This document shows, in pieces, positions 36,287-45,352 of a stretch of 64,000 nt of DNA. The stretch covers positions 620,001 to 684,000 of the forward strand of contig NZ_FNVX01000005.1 in assembly GCF_900104585.1 (NCBI RefSeq), read 5' to 3'. Within the stretch, counting starts at the first letter, position 1, and each line of letters starts with the position of its first letter. The position numbers were made by a program, and so were the translations under genes. The notes beneath the pieces were generated by a model that was given only the letters and a program-made list of their open reading frames with translations, made no database searches and was not told the DNA's origin. The stretch is from Bacteroides ihuae. GTDB taxonomy: Bacteria; Bacteroidota; Bacteroidia; Bacteroidales; Bacteroidaceae.

Positions 36287-37105
36287 TTAGTATTCCAGAT
36301 GAATTACTTTCACTACATTTTCTATGAGAGGATTCAAAAAAGCATAAGGAGTATTTCCGGAAAGTCTTTTTATCTCTCTCGACAAATGTGGTACATCATA
36401 GTAACCAGCTTCAACAGCAACCGATAGTAGGCTATTAAAATAAGTATTGTTTCTTAGTATATCAATGGCATTCCAAAATTTCACAATCTGACTATATTCT
36501 TTTGGGGAATATCCTGTGTATATCTTAAATTTACGTTCAAAATGTCTTTGACATAAGCATATATCGGATGATAATGTTTTTATGGAGATCTTACCTTTAC
36601 CTTGTTTTATACGGCTAACTGCTAATATAATTTGTTTATCACTATTTCTATTTGAATGAATCAACTGTTGTATAAGACACTTCTCTATCATATTGATTCT
36701 TTGCTGAATATTATTGTTTTCGCATAGTCTTTCTGCAAAAGAGTGTTCGAATATAGTCGGTAAATCATCCGTGTATAATTTCTGATTTACCAGTTCAGAC
36801 AAAGGTAGTTCTATAAATTTAGAAAGTCCGCAAGGACGAAATCGAACGCCTAGGATATGTACATTTTGGGTATGTGCGACTAACTCAGTGTAAGTATTCA
36901 TCGGACCAACAAAGTACGAGCAGTGTGAATGCATTGTCAATGATTGGTCTACATAAGCAGCTGCATTTCCTATCGTGAAAACAACATCAGCACAACCATG
37001 TGGCGGAACACTGAATTTTATTCCATATTTCGTTTCTCCTTCATATTCCCAATATCTGTCAATATATGGGGACAATATGTTACATGGTTGATATTCTTTA
37101 TACAT
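36287..37105 (-). CDS. AraC family transcriptional regulator
   Basis: I start at the ATG at 37105 (MYKEYQPCNILSPYIDRYWE, 272 residues); an upstream in-frame ATG at 37132 would add nine residues. The N-terminal domain resembles the DUF6597 sensing domain found in this subgroup (HGCADVVFTIGN, HILGVRFRPCGLSKF). The C-terminal two HTH motifs are AraC type: LSSDICLCQRHFERKFKIYT and SVAVEAGYYDVPHLSREIKR. It lies about 63 bp downstream of a MATE pump gene on the same strand, so it could regulate that pump (inference). Directly downstream is a sigZ relic. Confidence 0.92.
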   Translation of the reverse strand: MYKEYQPCNILSPYIDRYWEYEGETKYGIKFSVPPHGCADVVFTIGNAAAYVDQSLTMHSHCSYFVGPMNTYTELVAHTQNVHILGVRFRPCGLSKFIELPLSELVNQKLYTDDLPTIFEHSFAERLCENNNIQQRINMIEKCLIQQLIHSNRNSDKQIILAVSRIKQGKGKISIKTLSSDICLCQRHFERKFKIYTGYSPKEYSQIVKFWNAIDILRNNTYFNSLLSVAVEAGYYDVPHLSREIKRLSGNTPYAFLNPLIENVVKVIHLEY

Positions 37106-37168
37106 AATGCAAAGATAATTATAGTCATACATATTTATGTAGAACCTAGGGTTTTAGTGAGTCTTGAT

Positions 37169-38491
37169 TTATAATTTTGTTTGCTTCCAATTACAGTGAA
37201 GCAGAAAATACAGGGATAAGATTAATAATCCCGAAAAATAGATATGCTCAGATGTCCAAAGTAACGTTAGCTTTGGTGTATAATTAGCAATTATGGTGAT
37301 ATAACCAATATATATAATCAGTGAAATGATAGCTATCCATAGTGATGATAGAGTGTTTCCGGTTCCTGATACAGCACAGAACCAAACAAATGTCGGTATT
37401 GCAATTAAATAGGAAGAGAGCATCACTAACAAGGGAGGAATTGAGCTAGTAATCAGTTCGATATTATCTGTATAAATTCGCAATACAAAAGTTGGGCATA
37501 TTGCAATAAAGAAAACTACTGGGAGTATGAAGGCATAGCATAAATAAATCATTTTCCGACAAAGTTTCATCACTTCGCTGTGTTTTCCCTCTCCGATTAG
37601 ATTGCTTACTAAAGAACTGTTTACAGAAGCAAATGATTGGACAAACATAAATAAGAAAGACGATATATTGCGGACTATATTTGTGGTTGCCAGTGATCGC
37701 TCTCCTAAATGCTCTACTGCAATAAAAAACACAAACCAACCGCCAAAAACTAATCCATGTTGAATCATCATCCAAATAGAAACGCCCAAGACTTTTTTCA
37801 ATATACTTGTGTTTATAGTGTATGACTGAAACAAACCGTATTTTTTATAATCAATTTTTAGTCTGATATAGATTAAGAAGAAGATAGTGGCTGCCGCTTC
37901 TGAAATAGACGATGCGATGGCTGCACCTGTTATGCCAAGAACAGGAAAGCCAAACTTCCCAAATATTAGAACATAGTTTAGGATTACATTTGTCAGTACC
38001 ATCACAATAGAGTTGACTGTAAGAATTTTAGTGTTAACTGTTCCAATAAAAAAGGCTCTGAGCATTACGATGATGAAAGAAAAGAAGAATCCATAGATAC
38101 GCCAATTCAAATAGCTCATTGTTGCTTGATAAACTTCTTTGGAATCTATCAGAAATCTTAATAGTGACGGCGAATACAGATAAGAAGATATAAATAATAG
38201 TGTTGCAACCAATAACAAAAAAATAGTTCCTTGTGTAAATACTTCACCTGTTCGAAAATATTGTTTATTTCCATTGTAACGGGCAATTAGCACTTGTGCT
38301 CCGATGCTAAAGCCAAAACCTATCATATAGATAATCATGTAATATGTTCCGGCTAAAGCAGAAGCAGCCAACTCTGTTTCTCCAACTCTTCCTAAGTAAG
38401 CGGTGTCTGTAAAACCTATTAAGTATTCTAGTAATAGGCTAACCAAAACAGGAAAAGTAATCTTACAAATGTGTTTATAGGATATTTGCAT
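37169..38491 (-). CDS. MATE family efflux transporter
   Basis: 440-residue inner-membrane antiporter with twelve predicted helices in two six-helix halves. The first half opens with LVSLLLEYLIGFTDTAYLGR and includes LAASALAGTYYMI. MATE proteins exchange Na+ or H+ for cationic drugs, dyes or metabolites. The substrate cannot be told. It precedes the AraC regulator in the same direction. It is clearly diverged from the second MATE at 39692-41056, so the two are not a recent duplication. Confidence 0.93.
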   Translation of the reverse strand: MQISYKHICKITFPVLVSLLLEYLIGFTDTAYLGRVGETELAASALAGTYYMIIYMIGFGFSIGAQVLIARYNGNKQYFRTGEVFTQGTIFLLLVATLLFISSYLYSPSLLRFLIDSKEVYQATMSYLNWRIYGFFFSFIIVMLRAFFIGTVNTKILTVNSIVMVLTNVILNYVLIFGKFGFPVLGITGAAIASSISEAAATIFFLIYIRLKIDYKKYGLFQSYTINTSILKKVLGVSIWMMIQHGLVFGGWFVFFIAVEHLGERSLATTNIVRNISSFLFMFVQSFASVNSSLVSNLIGEGKHSEVMKLCRKMIYLCYAFILPVVFFIAICPTFVLRIYTDNIELITSSIPPLLVMLSSYLIAIPTFVWFCAVSGTGNTLSSLWIAIISLIIYIGYITIIANYTPKLTLLWTSEHIYFSGLLILSLYFLLHCNWKQTKL

Positions 38492-38700
38492 CTTTGTTTT
38501 CTTGAGGGCAAAGATAGCTTGCGTAAAACTTGTGAGGTTGTATAAATTCGACTTTGTATTTCAGTTCTGTTAGCCATTACTGAGCTTCTATAAAAACTTA
38601 AGTGTTGCATAGATAATCTATCATATTTACTTTGCGTAAGTATGATATGATGGGGGCGACGTTATAAAGCTTTTAAATAAAGGAATTTATAAAAGGATTC

Positions 38701-39291
38701 TTATTCCTTTGCTGTATGCTCGGTGCAGCAACAGCAACTGATGGGATGATAAGAAATAAGAGTGCCATATTTATCAAATTCGTAGTGGCAACAGTTCATC
38801 AGGGCATCTTTCAGCATCTGCCTTCCACGCTGAACGCGCGATTTTGCACCTGATACTGAAATGTTCAACTCTTTGGCTAACTGAATCTGAGATAACCCCT
38901 GAAGTTCCACCATTTTTATTGCCTGAGCATATTTCTCCGGTAGAGAGTTGATCATTCTCTGCAGACCGGATGCTATTTGTTCTATTTGATTCTCTTCCGT
39001 TTGGCTCTCCATTTCATCACTGGCACTTAATTCTTCTTCAGAAACCACTTCAATATCCGAAAGTTGCATCTTCTGTTTTCGATAGTAATCATTAATGGTG
39101 TTTTTGGCTATCTGATAGACCCAGATACAGATCTTTGTATCGTCTTTTATCGAATGAATATTCTCATGTATTTTAATGAAAACTTCTTGTAGAATATCAT
39201 CAGCAAGTGAAGCTTCCGGCATTCGCTTAACAATATAGACTTTTAGTTGGTCCGAGCATGCCCGCCAAATTGATTCAGTATTATGATCCAT
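38701..39291 (-). CDS. sigZ: RNA polymerase sigma factor SigZ with Cys-rich C-terminus
   Basis: ECF-type sigma factor of 196 residues. Region 2 is at about 10-75 (IWRACSDQLKVYIVKRM, DDILQEVFIKIHENI, CIWVYQIAKNTINDYYRKQ). Region 4 is at about 105-165 (LPEKYAQAIKMVELQGLSQ, AKELNISVSGAKSRVQRGRQ). The last ~30 residues hold seven cysteines: NCCHYEF, then ISCCCCTEH. The tail follows the SigZ pattern. The cysteines could sense metals or oxidants, and gshAB with a MATE pump stands just across the divergent region (inference). No anti-sigma gene is next to it. A TAnnTTTG promoter lies upstream. Confidence 0.93.
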   Translation of the reverse strand: MDHNTESIWRACSDQLKVYIVKRMPEASLADDILQEVFIKIHENIHSIKDDTKICIWVYQIAKNTINDYYRKQKMQLSDIEVVSEEELSASDEMESQTEENQIEQIASGLQRMINSLPEKYAQAIKMVELQGLSQIQLAKELNISVSGAKSRVQRGRQMLKDALMNCCHYEFDKYGTLISYHPISCCCCTEHTAKE

Positions 39292-39381
39292 AATTTTATT
39301 CTTTACTGTAATTCAGATATTTGTGAATCCCGAGTGGGCTTATGCAAAACGAACTTTTGGCTTTCTAAGCTTATCCTATCA

Positions 39382-39389
39382 CAAAAGTA
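39382..39389 (-). promoter_or_regulatory. -7 element of the sigZ promoter
   Basis: The minus strand reads TACTTTTG, a TAnnTTTG match, about 91 bp before the sigZ start. No convincing -33 box was found. Confidence 0.45.
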
Positions 39390-39497
39390 GAATAAAGAAT
39401 TAATCTTTAGAAATATTTGATCGTATTTTCAGAAACTTCGGGCAAGCGACTTTTGCTAAGTAAAGGATTGCATTTAATCATCAAATAAAATCTGAAC

Positions 39498-39578
39498 GAT
39501 GCAGTTGCCTCAACTACGGCGTTCTCTTTCATTAACTGCACGGTTCTGTTGACGCAACTGCACCGTTCTGTTGAAACA
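39498..39578 (-). repeat. Intergenic phased ~22-bp repeat, inverted copy of the 4.5-kb element
   Basis: Read on the minus strand, units of about 21-23 bp follow each other: CAACAGAACGGTGCAGTTGC, TCAACAGAACCGTGCAGTT, AAAGAGAACGCCGTAGTTGA and CAACTGCATCGTTC. The 19-base core at 39534-39552 is an exact reverse complement of 4497-4515, about 35 kb away. It occupies the middle of the ~400-bp gap between sigZ and the divergent MATE gene. The rest of that gap holds the sigZ promoter and nothing else I can support. Confidence 0.83.
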
Positions 39579-39691
39579 CTTTGTGGATGTGTGTGTTCTT
39601 GTTAGATAAAAACATTTTTAGTATAGACTTTGCGTCTTTTTTAAGAAACCTGCGTCTATATAATTAAAAGATAAATTCAGTAACAACCTAT

Positions 39692-41056
39692 ATGGCATTA
39701 CATAGCAAAGACTTCTCAGTGGCTGTAAACAGGGCTCGTCCTAATTTAATCACCATTCAATTAATACGCCTGGCATTACCGGTCATTGCATCTTCCTTTA
39801 TGACTATGGCTTATAATTCTATCAATATAATCTTTGTTGGTAAGTTTGGTAGTGAGGCAGTTGCCGCAGTGGGGTCCGCTGGATTTTACATGAATTTAAG
39901 TTGGGGCGTATCTTCTCTATTGACAGTTGGTGCAGGAATAAAAGTCTCCCATGCTATTGGTGAAGGCAATATACACCTTGCGAAGAGTTATGTAAAGAAT
40001 GGCATCTGGGCTGTTATCATGCTAGCTTTACTCTGTAGTGTTTTGTTGATTATTAGCAGAACCTATCTGATTGGTTTGATTCAACTGAATAATCCCGCAA
40101 TTGAAAAGGCGGCAGCGGGCTATTTGCTTTTGATTGCTATGAGCATTCCTTTCTTGTTTCAAAATTTGTTTTTCACCAGCATATTTATTGGTTATGGAGA
40201 TAGTCGATCCCCATTTCGAATTAATGCAACTGCGCTGATAATGAATATCTTGCTAGATTTTATTTTTATATTCCAGATTGGTTTAGGCATCAGAGGGGCT
40301 GCTATTGCCACCATTCTATCTCAGGCAACTGCTACTTTGCTATTCTACCGAAAATTGAATAAGACAGACGATTTGAAGCCCATGGGCACCACGTATCAAT
40401 ATGCATTACTGAAAGATATTCTAAAGTTGGGGCTGAGTCCCACAATTCAGCGCATTTCTTTCACCGCTGTGGCTATTATGATGGCTCGTATCATTAGTGA
40501 TTGGGGCGCCACAGCCATCGCTGTTCAAAAGGTGGGGATACAGATTGAAGCAATTTCGTTTATGACGGCAGGTGGATTTGTTTCGGCTTTATCCACCATT
40601 TCAGGGCAGGCTTACGGAGCAAAAGATTATCGGAAACAATGGACAGCCTTTCGATCCGGAATGTATCTCGCTTTTGTAATTGGTAGTATTACCTCCGTTT
40701 TGTTGATCACTTTTCCCGGTTTTTTGTTCTCAATATTTTTAAGTGATACAGAGAGTATAGCTATGGGACGAGAGTATCTAACAATTTTAGGTTTTTCTCA
40801 ACTTTTTATGTGTATGGAGTTAATGGCCACCGGAGCTTTCTTTGGTTGGGGGCGAACGAATATACCGGCAATTACAGGAATCCTGTTTACAGTACTCCGA
40901 ATTCCGATGGCTCTTATTTTTATTGACTTCTGGCAACACTCGCTCTCATCTGTTTGGTGGAGCATTAGCATAAGCAGCATTGCAAAAGGCGTAGTACTTG
41001 TAACACTGTATATTGTCCTTTTTAAATTATTTATAAAAAAACATCATTCAAACTAA
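39692..41056 (+). CDS. MATE family efflux transporter
   Basis: 454-residue inner-membrane MATE transporter with twelve predicted helices. The first half starts LIRLALPVIASSFMTMAYNS and contains IIFVGKFGSEAVAAVG; the second half has FVSALSTISGQAYGAKDYRK, all family motifs. Only 3 bp separate it from gshAB, so the two are one operon. That pairing suggests export of something made or detoxified through glutathione, but this is inference. A phased repeat lies upstream. Confidence 0.94.
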   Translation: MALHSKDFSVAVNRARPNLITIQLIRLALPVIASSFMTMAYNSINIIFVGKFGSEAVAAVGSAGFYMNLSWGVSSLLTVGAGIKVSHAIGEGNIHLAKSYVKNGIWAVIMLALLCSVLLIISRTYLIGLIQLNNPAIEKAAAGYLLLIAMSIPFLFQNLFFTSIFIGYGDSRSPFRINATALIMNILLDFIFIFQIGLGIRGAAIATILSQATATLLFYRKLNKTDDLKPMGTTYQYALLKDILKLGLSPTIQRISFTAVAIMMARIISDWGATAIAVQKVGIQIEAISFMTAGGFVSALSTISGQAYGAKDYRKQWTAFRSGMYLAFVIGSITSVLLITFPGFLFSIFLSDTESIAMGREYLTILGFSQLFMCMELMATGAFFGWGRTNIPAITGILFTVLRIPMALIFIDFWQHSLSSVWWSISISSIAKGVVLVTLYIVLFKLFIKKHHSN

Positions 41057-41059
41057 GAT

Positions 41060-43366
41060 ATGAAAGAGGAACTATTTAAATCAGCAGATCATTCATTGAA
41101 GGGAAATATCTGGCTGGACGCATTATTTGGTCTTGAAAAAGAGAATATCCGTGTGAATAAAGACGGGAAGTTAGCTCTAACTCCGCATCCGAAGGTTTTT
41201 GGTAGCAAATTGAAGCACCCTTATATCACAACTGATTTCTCTGAGAGTCAGGTCGAAATGATTACTCCTCCATTGCCTGACATCAAGCAGGCAATAGGTT
41301 TTGTGGAAACTATTCATGACATTGTTAGCCTTGAATTAGACGACGAATATTTATGGCCCCAAAGCATTCCGCCAATCTTGCCCGATGATGAGCAAATACC
41401 TATTGCCCAATACGACGAAGAAGGGAAGGCGGCGCAACATTACAGGGAATTTCTTGCCAAGAAATATGGATCGAAAACTCAACTAATCTCCGGCATTCAT
41501 TTTAATCTCTCTTATAGTGAGAAATTAATAGAGATACTTTATCGCAAAATCAATCCTTCATTGTCGTACGAAGAATTTAAAGACGAAGTCTATCTCAAAA
41601 CTGTTAGGCAAATGCTTCGCTTTCGCTGGTTATACGTCTTGCTCTATGGCAATAGTCCAGTGGTAGACTCTTCACTGGAACTTAAATGTAAACTTGCACC
41701 TTACACCATCACCAAGCATGTCGTGGCTCTCTCCATCCGAAATAGCTGCTATGGATACCGAAATATCAGTGATTTGTATCCCGATTACAGTTCGGTTACG
41801 AGCTTCAGAAACAGTGTTGAACAAATGGTGAAAGAGCAACAAATAGCCTCCTTTAAGGAACTATATTCTCCGGTGAGGCCTAAATTTGTGAAGGATCCGG
41901 AGCATATCTCTTATGTCGAACTGCGGTTTATTGATATTGACCCATTGAGCAAAGCCGGGATAACTGAAGACGAACTATCCTTCTTACATGCGTTGGCTCT
42001 ATATGGATTACTGACCGAGGAACCGGATAGTTTTGATGCGGCGGCTCAGGCAAAAGCAAACAAATATTATGGATCCGTGGCGCTGTATGGATTGGATGAA
42101 GTGCCTTGTATGTTTGAGGAGAAGGGTGAACAGATGAATATCTGGCACAAAGCTAAAACACAGATTCAGGAGATAATCGCTTTATTCGAAAAACTCGAAA
42201 TAAGCAAGAGTGAATACCTCGATTCATTGTCGCATGCAATGCAGTTGGTTGAGCATCCCGAAAAACGTAAAGTTTACGAGGTACTTAATGGAGTTCATGC
42301 GATAGGTTATGTTCCCTTCCATCTTGAGAAGGCGGCTCATTACCTAACCGAAAGTCAACAGAAAAACTATAATTTTATTGGCTTGGAAGATATGGAGCTT
42401 TCCACTCAGCTGCTGTTGCGAGAAGCTTTAAGGAGGGGCGTTTCTTTCGATATCATGGATCGAAAAGAGAACTTTATCCGACTCGAAAAGAATGACAACA
42501 TACAGTATGTAAAGCAGGCCACTAAGACCTCATTGGATAATTATGCCAGCATATTGGCTATGGAAAATAAGCTGGTCACTAAGAGAATACTCAAGGAGCA
42601 CGACATTCGAGTTCCGAAAGGAGAGGAGTACACCCTGGCAGAAGTGGCGAAGGCCGATTTCTTACGTTTCCAAGGCCGGCCTGTAGTTATCAAACCCAAC
42701 CAAACTAACTTTGGAACCGGAATAACCATCCTAAAAGAGAATACGGATGAGACTACTTTTCAGCGGGCTATTGATATTGCATTTCAATATGATTCTACCA
42801 TCCTGATCGAAGAGTTTGTGGCAGGGAAAGAATATCGTTTTTTCGTGTTGAAAGGTGAGGTTGTAGGCATTCTGCATCGTGTACCAGCCAATGTAACCGG
42901 TGATGGCATTCAGTCGATTAGAGAATTGGTACAGATTAAAAATCAAGATCCATTGCGAGGCAAAGGTTATCGTACTCCGCTAGAGAAGATTCAGTTGGGT
43001 GAAGCTGAAGCCATCTTTTTGCAAGCACAACGCAAGACTTTTGAATCTATACCGATGCCCGATGAGACCGTCTATTTGCGAGAGAATTCAAACATAAGCA
43101 CTGGTGGCGATAGCATTGACTTTACGGACGATATACCCGATTCTTATAAGCAGGTAGCCGTACGTGCAGCAAAAGCTTTAAATGTATCCATTACGGGTCT
43201 TGATATGATGATACCCGATTATACAGAAGAAGCGTCAATTAGTAACTATGCAATCATTGAATTGAATTTTAATCCTGCTATTCATATCCACTGTCATCCA
43301 TTCAAGGGAAAGAATCGAAGATTGAATGAGAAACTAATGGAAGTCTTAGGATATCAATTGCTTTAG
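41060..43366 (+). CDS. gshAB: Bifunctional glutamate-cysteine ligase/glutathione synthetase
   Basis: Cytoplasmic fusion enzyme of 768 residues that makes glutathione from Glu, Cys and Gly with two ATP. The N-terminal ligase domain covers about 1-480: FGLEKENIRV, the glutamate-binding start, TTDFSESQVEMITPP, and SGIHFNLSYS. The C-terminal ATP-grasp domain covers about 490-768: RPVVIKPNQTNFGTGI, ILIEEFVAGKEYRFFVL and the metal-binding IIELNFNPAIHIHCHP. The length matches the GshAB/GshF family (about 750). Glutathione synthesis is not universal in Bacteroides. It is co-transcribed with the upstream MATE gene. Confidence 0.96.
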   Translation: MKEELFKSADHSLKGNIWLDALFGLEKENIRVNKDGKLALTPHPKVFGSKLKHPYITTDFSESQVEMITPPLPDIKQAIGFVETIHDIVSLELDDEYLWPQSIPPILPDDEQIPIAQYDEEGKAAQHYREFLAKKYGSKTQLISGIHFNLSYSEKLIEILYRKINPSLSYEEFKDEVYLKTVRQMLRFRWLYVLLYGNSPVVDSSLELKCKLAPYTITKHVVALSIRNSCYGYRNISDLYPDYSSVTSFRNSVEQMVKEQQIASFKELYSPVRPKFVKDPEHISYVELRFIDIDPLSKAGITEDELSFLHALALYGLLTEEPDSFDAAAQAKANKYYGSVALYGLDEVPCMFEEKGEQMNIWHKAKTQIQEIIALFEKLEISKSEYLDSLSHAMQLVEHPEKRKVYEVLNGVHAIGYVPFHLEKAAHYLTESQQKNYNFIGLEDMELSTQLLLREALRRGVSFDIMDRKENFIRLEKNDNIQYVKQATKTSLDNYASILAMENKLVTKRILKEHDIRVPKGEEYTLAEVAKADFLRFQGRPVVIKPNQTNFGTGITILKENTDETTFQRAIDIAFQYDSTILIEEFVAGKEYRFFVLKGEVVGILHRVPANVTGDGIQSIRELVQIKNQDPLRGKGYRTPLEKIQLGEAEAIFLQAQRKTFESIPMPDETVYLRENSNISTGGDSIDFTDDIPDSYKQVAVRAAKALNVSITGLDMMIPDYTEEASISNYAIIELNFNPAIHIHCHPFKGKNRRLNEKLMEVLGYQLL

Positions 43367-43387
43367 GCTATAGACTACAGATAGAAC

Positions 43388-43466
43388 ATCCCCATGTTGT
43401 TCATGAAGACATCCTCATGTTGTAATATTCAATATGGGGATGTTTTTGTATATAACATGGGGGTGT
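43388..43466 (+). repeat. Phased repeat with terminator potential after gshAB
   Basis: Four approximately 22-bp units lie here: ACATCCCCATGTTGT, ACATCCTCATGTTGT, AATATGGGGATGTTTTTGT and AACATGGGGGTGTTGT. The first two and last two are inverted relative to each other. CATCCTCAT (about 43410-43418) pairs with ATGGGGATG (43434-43442), followed by TTTTT, so the block can form a terminator hairpin for the MATE-gshAB transcript. Its design is like the repeats at 4.5, 4.7 and 39.5 kb but with a different word. Confidence 0.72.
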
Positions 43467-43722
43467 TGTGCTATATCAATAACTATTTTCTATAGATAAA
43501 GGAACTGTTTTCTAAAGAATGAATAAGAATAGAGTAATGCGATCTGAATATATAAGATAAATAAAATTCTTATTACTTATTATTTAATATAGCTATTTTG
43601 TGTTTTTTAAATATTTGATTATCAAATATTTATTTTAATAAAGATAAACTATAATCTGGTTGAGTGTGTTCTATTTTTATCTAATACGATATGAGAAAGA
43701 CTACACGTAAACTATCCGATAA
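43467..43722 (+). other. AT-rich gene-free stretch before the MlaE operon
   Basis: About 256 bp of very AT-rich sequence. It contains a short inverted repeat AAATATTTGAT/ATCAAATATTT (43608-43631 region). No open frame of note and no TAnnTTTG match are seen. It should hold the promoter of the lipid transporter operon, but I cannot place it. Confidence 0.5.
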
Positions 43723-44565
43723 ATGAAAATTAAAATTCCTGTGTCAAAAGCGAAAGAAATAGCACGGCTTCAAGCTCTGAGGCTTAGTGAAACTACTCTT
43801 TCTAAAGCGGTAATCGCCAACAACTTCTTAACTGATTTTGCTGATGCTGTTTTATTTATAACAAACGTTGTAAGAGAGACGTTTTCCCGTAAATTCGAAG
43901 TACGTGAATTCTTTCATCAATGTTTTGCAATCGGTTACAAATCCTTGTCTCTCATATCAGTTACTGGTTTTATTATGGGATTTGTACTTACCATCCAGTC
44001 GCGTCCGGCACTGGTGAGCTTTGGTGCTGAAACCATGCTTCCGGGGATGGTGGCCATTTCGCTGATTCGTGAAATGGGTCCTGTGATAACAGCACTCATC
44101 TGCGCTGGTAAGGTTGCATCCGGCATGGGTGCCGAATTGGGTAGTATGAAAGTTACCGAACAAATTGAAGCTATGGAGGTGTCTTCCACTCATCCAATGC
44201 GATTCTTGGTTGTGACCAGAGTTTTGGCTGCTACGGTCATGATTCCTCTTTTAGTTCTTTATGCTGATGGACTTGGTATTGTAGGCAGTTGGTTTGGTGC
44301 TAATATAAAAGGCGATGTGTCATTCGTCTTATTCTTTTCGCAAGCATTTAAGAATGTAGGTTTTGTTGACTTACTGCCTGCGGTAATAAAAACTTTTTTC
44401 TTTGGAACAGTCATCGGTTTGGTGGGTTGTTACAAAGGATATAATGCAGGACGAGGAACGGAAAGTGTAGGTAGAGCGGCAAATTCGGCTGTGGTACTGG
44501 CTTCTCTCTTGATCTTGATCGTTGATATGATCGCAGTACAAATCACTGATATGCTAGCATTATGA
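43723..44565 (+). CDS. MlaE family ABC transporter permease
   Basis: 280-residue inner-membrane permease of the Mla/Tgd lipid-transport family. The family core is clear: GFVLTIQSRPALVSFGAE, IREMGPVITALICAGKVASG and MGAELGSMKVTEQIEAMEVS. About five to six membrane helices are predicted. It starts the three-gene unit permease, ATPase, MCE protein; its last four bases overlap the ATPase gene (ATGA). Such systems move phospholipids between inner and outer membranes; direction and substrate are not shown here. Confidence 0.94.
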   Translation: MKIKIPVSKAKEIARLQALRLSETTLSKAVIANNFLTDFADAVLFITNVVRETFSRKFEVREFFHQCFAIGYKSLSLISVTGFIMGFVLTIQSRPALVSFGAETMLPGMVAISLIREMGPVITALICAGKVASGMGAELGSMKVTEQIEAMEVSSTHPMRFLVVTRVLAATVMIPLLVLYADGLGIVGSWFGANIKGDVSFVLFFSQAFKNVGFVDLLPAVIKTFFFGTVIGLVGCYKGYNAGRGTESVGRAANSAVVLASLLILIVDMIAVQITDMLAL

Positions 44566-45344
44566 AAACAGAACAAACAGATGTGTTATTGCAAGATTCG
44601 CCTGAAGTTGAAGCAAAAGATATTGTTGTTGAAATTGCAAATCTGACAAAATCATTTGGAGCGCTAGAAGTTCTTAGAGATTTCTCTTTAACCCTCTATA
44701 AAGGCGAAAACTTAGTAGTGTTGGGTAAGTCAGGAAGTGGAAAGTCAGTTTTGATAAAATGCATTGTTGGACTGCTCAGAGCAGATGCAGGAATAATCAA
44801 AGTGTTTGATCGTGATGTAACCGCATTAACTGCCAGAGAAATGGACGAAGTGCGTCAAAACATCGGTTTCTTATTCCAAAGTGGAGCTTTATATGATTCC
44901 ATGACGGTAAAGCAAAATTTAGAATTTCCATTGCGGAGAATTAGAGAACATCTTAAGCAGAAAGAGATTGATGCTAAAATAAAAGAAGTATTGGAGAATG
45001 TTGGTCTGTTAGATGCATTGAATAAAATGCCTGCTCAATTATCCGGTGGGATGAGGAAGCGAATAAGTTTGGCACGAACCATTGTCGTTGATCCCAAAAT
45101 CATTTTATATGATGAACCCACAACAGGGCTTGATCCGGTAACATCTGATGAGATAAGTCTACTAATTAATGATGTTCAGAAGAAATATAAAGCATCATCA
45201 ATTATTATCACTCATGATATAGAATGTGCTCGTATGACAGCCAACAGGCTTATTATGTTGCAAGATGGCAAGTCATATAAAGAAGGTACTCTGGCTCAAT
45301 TTGAGAAGTCGACCGATAGCACTATTAAATTATTCTTCAAATAA
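44562..45344 (+). CDS. MlaF-like ABC transporter ATP-binding protein
   Basis: 260-residue ATPase. Walker A is GKSGSGKSVLIK, Q-loop LFQSGALYDSMTV (the LFQxGAL form is typical of MlaF-type ATPases), the signature LSGGMRKRISLAR, Walker B IILYDEPTTGLDP and switch His in IITHDIE. It couples to the permease encoded 4 bp overlapping upstream and the MCE protein 9 bp downstream. Cytoplasmic face of the inner membrane. Confidence 0.95.
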   Translation: MKTEQTDVLLQDSPEVEAKDIVVEIANLTKSFGALEVLRDFSLTLYKGENLVVLGKSGSGKSVLIKCIVGLLRADAGIIKVFDRDVTALTAREMDEVRQNIGFLFQSGALYDSMTVKQNLEFPLRRIREHLKQKEIDAKIKEVLENVGLLDALNKMPAQLSGGMRKRISLARTIVVDPKIILYDEPTTGLDPVTSDEISLLINDVQKKYKASSIIITHDIECARMTANRLIMLQDGKSYKEGTLAQFEKSTDSTIKLFFK

Positions 45345-45352
45345 ATAACAGA

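Noticed and set aside
39621..39635. TAGACTTTG-like promoter for the MATE-gshAB operon
   Set aside because: Spacing inside the box is one base too long for TAnnTTTG, so I could not support it.
37169..41056. The two MATE genes as a recent tandem duplication
   Set aside because: The proteins differ almost throughout by eye; only the family motifs agree.
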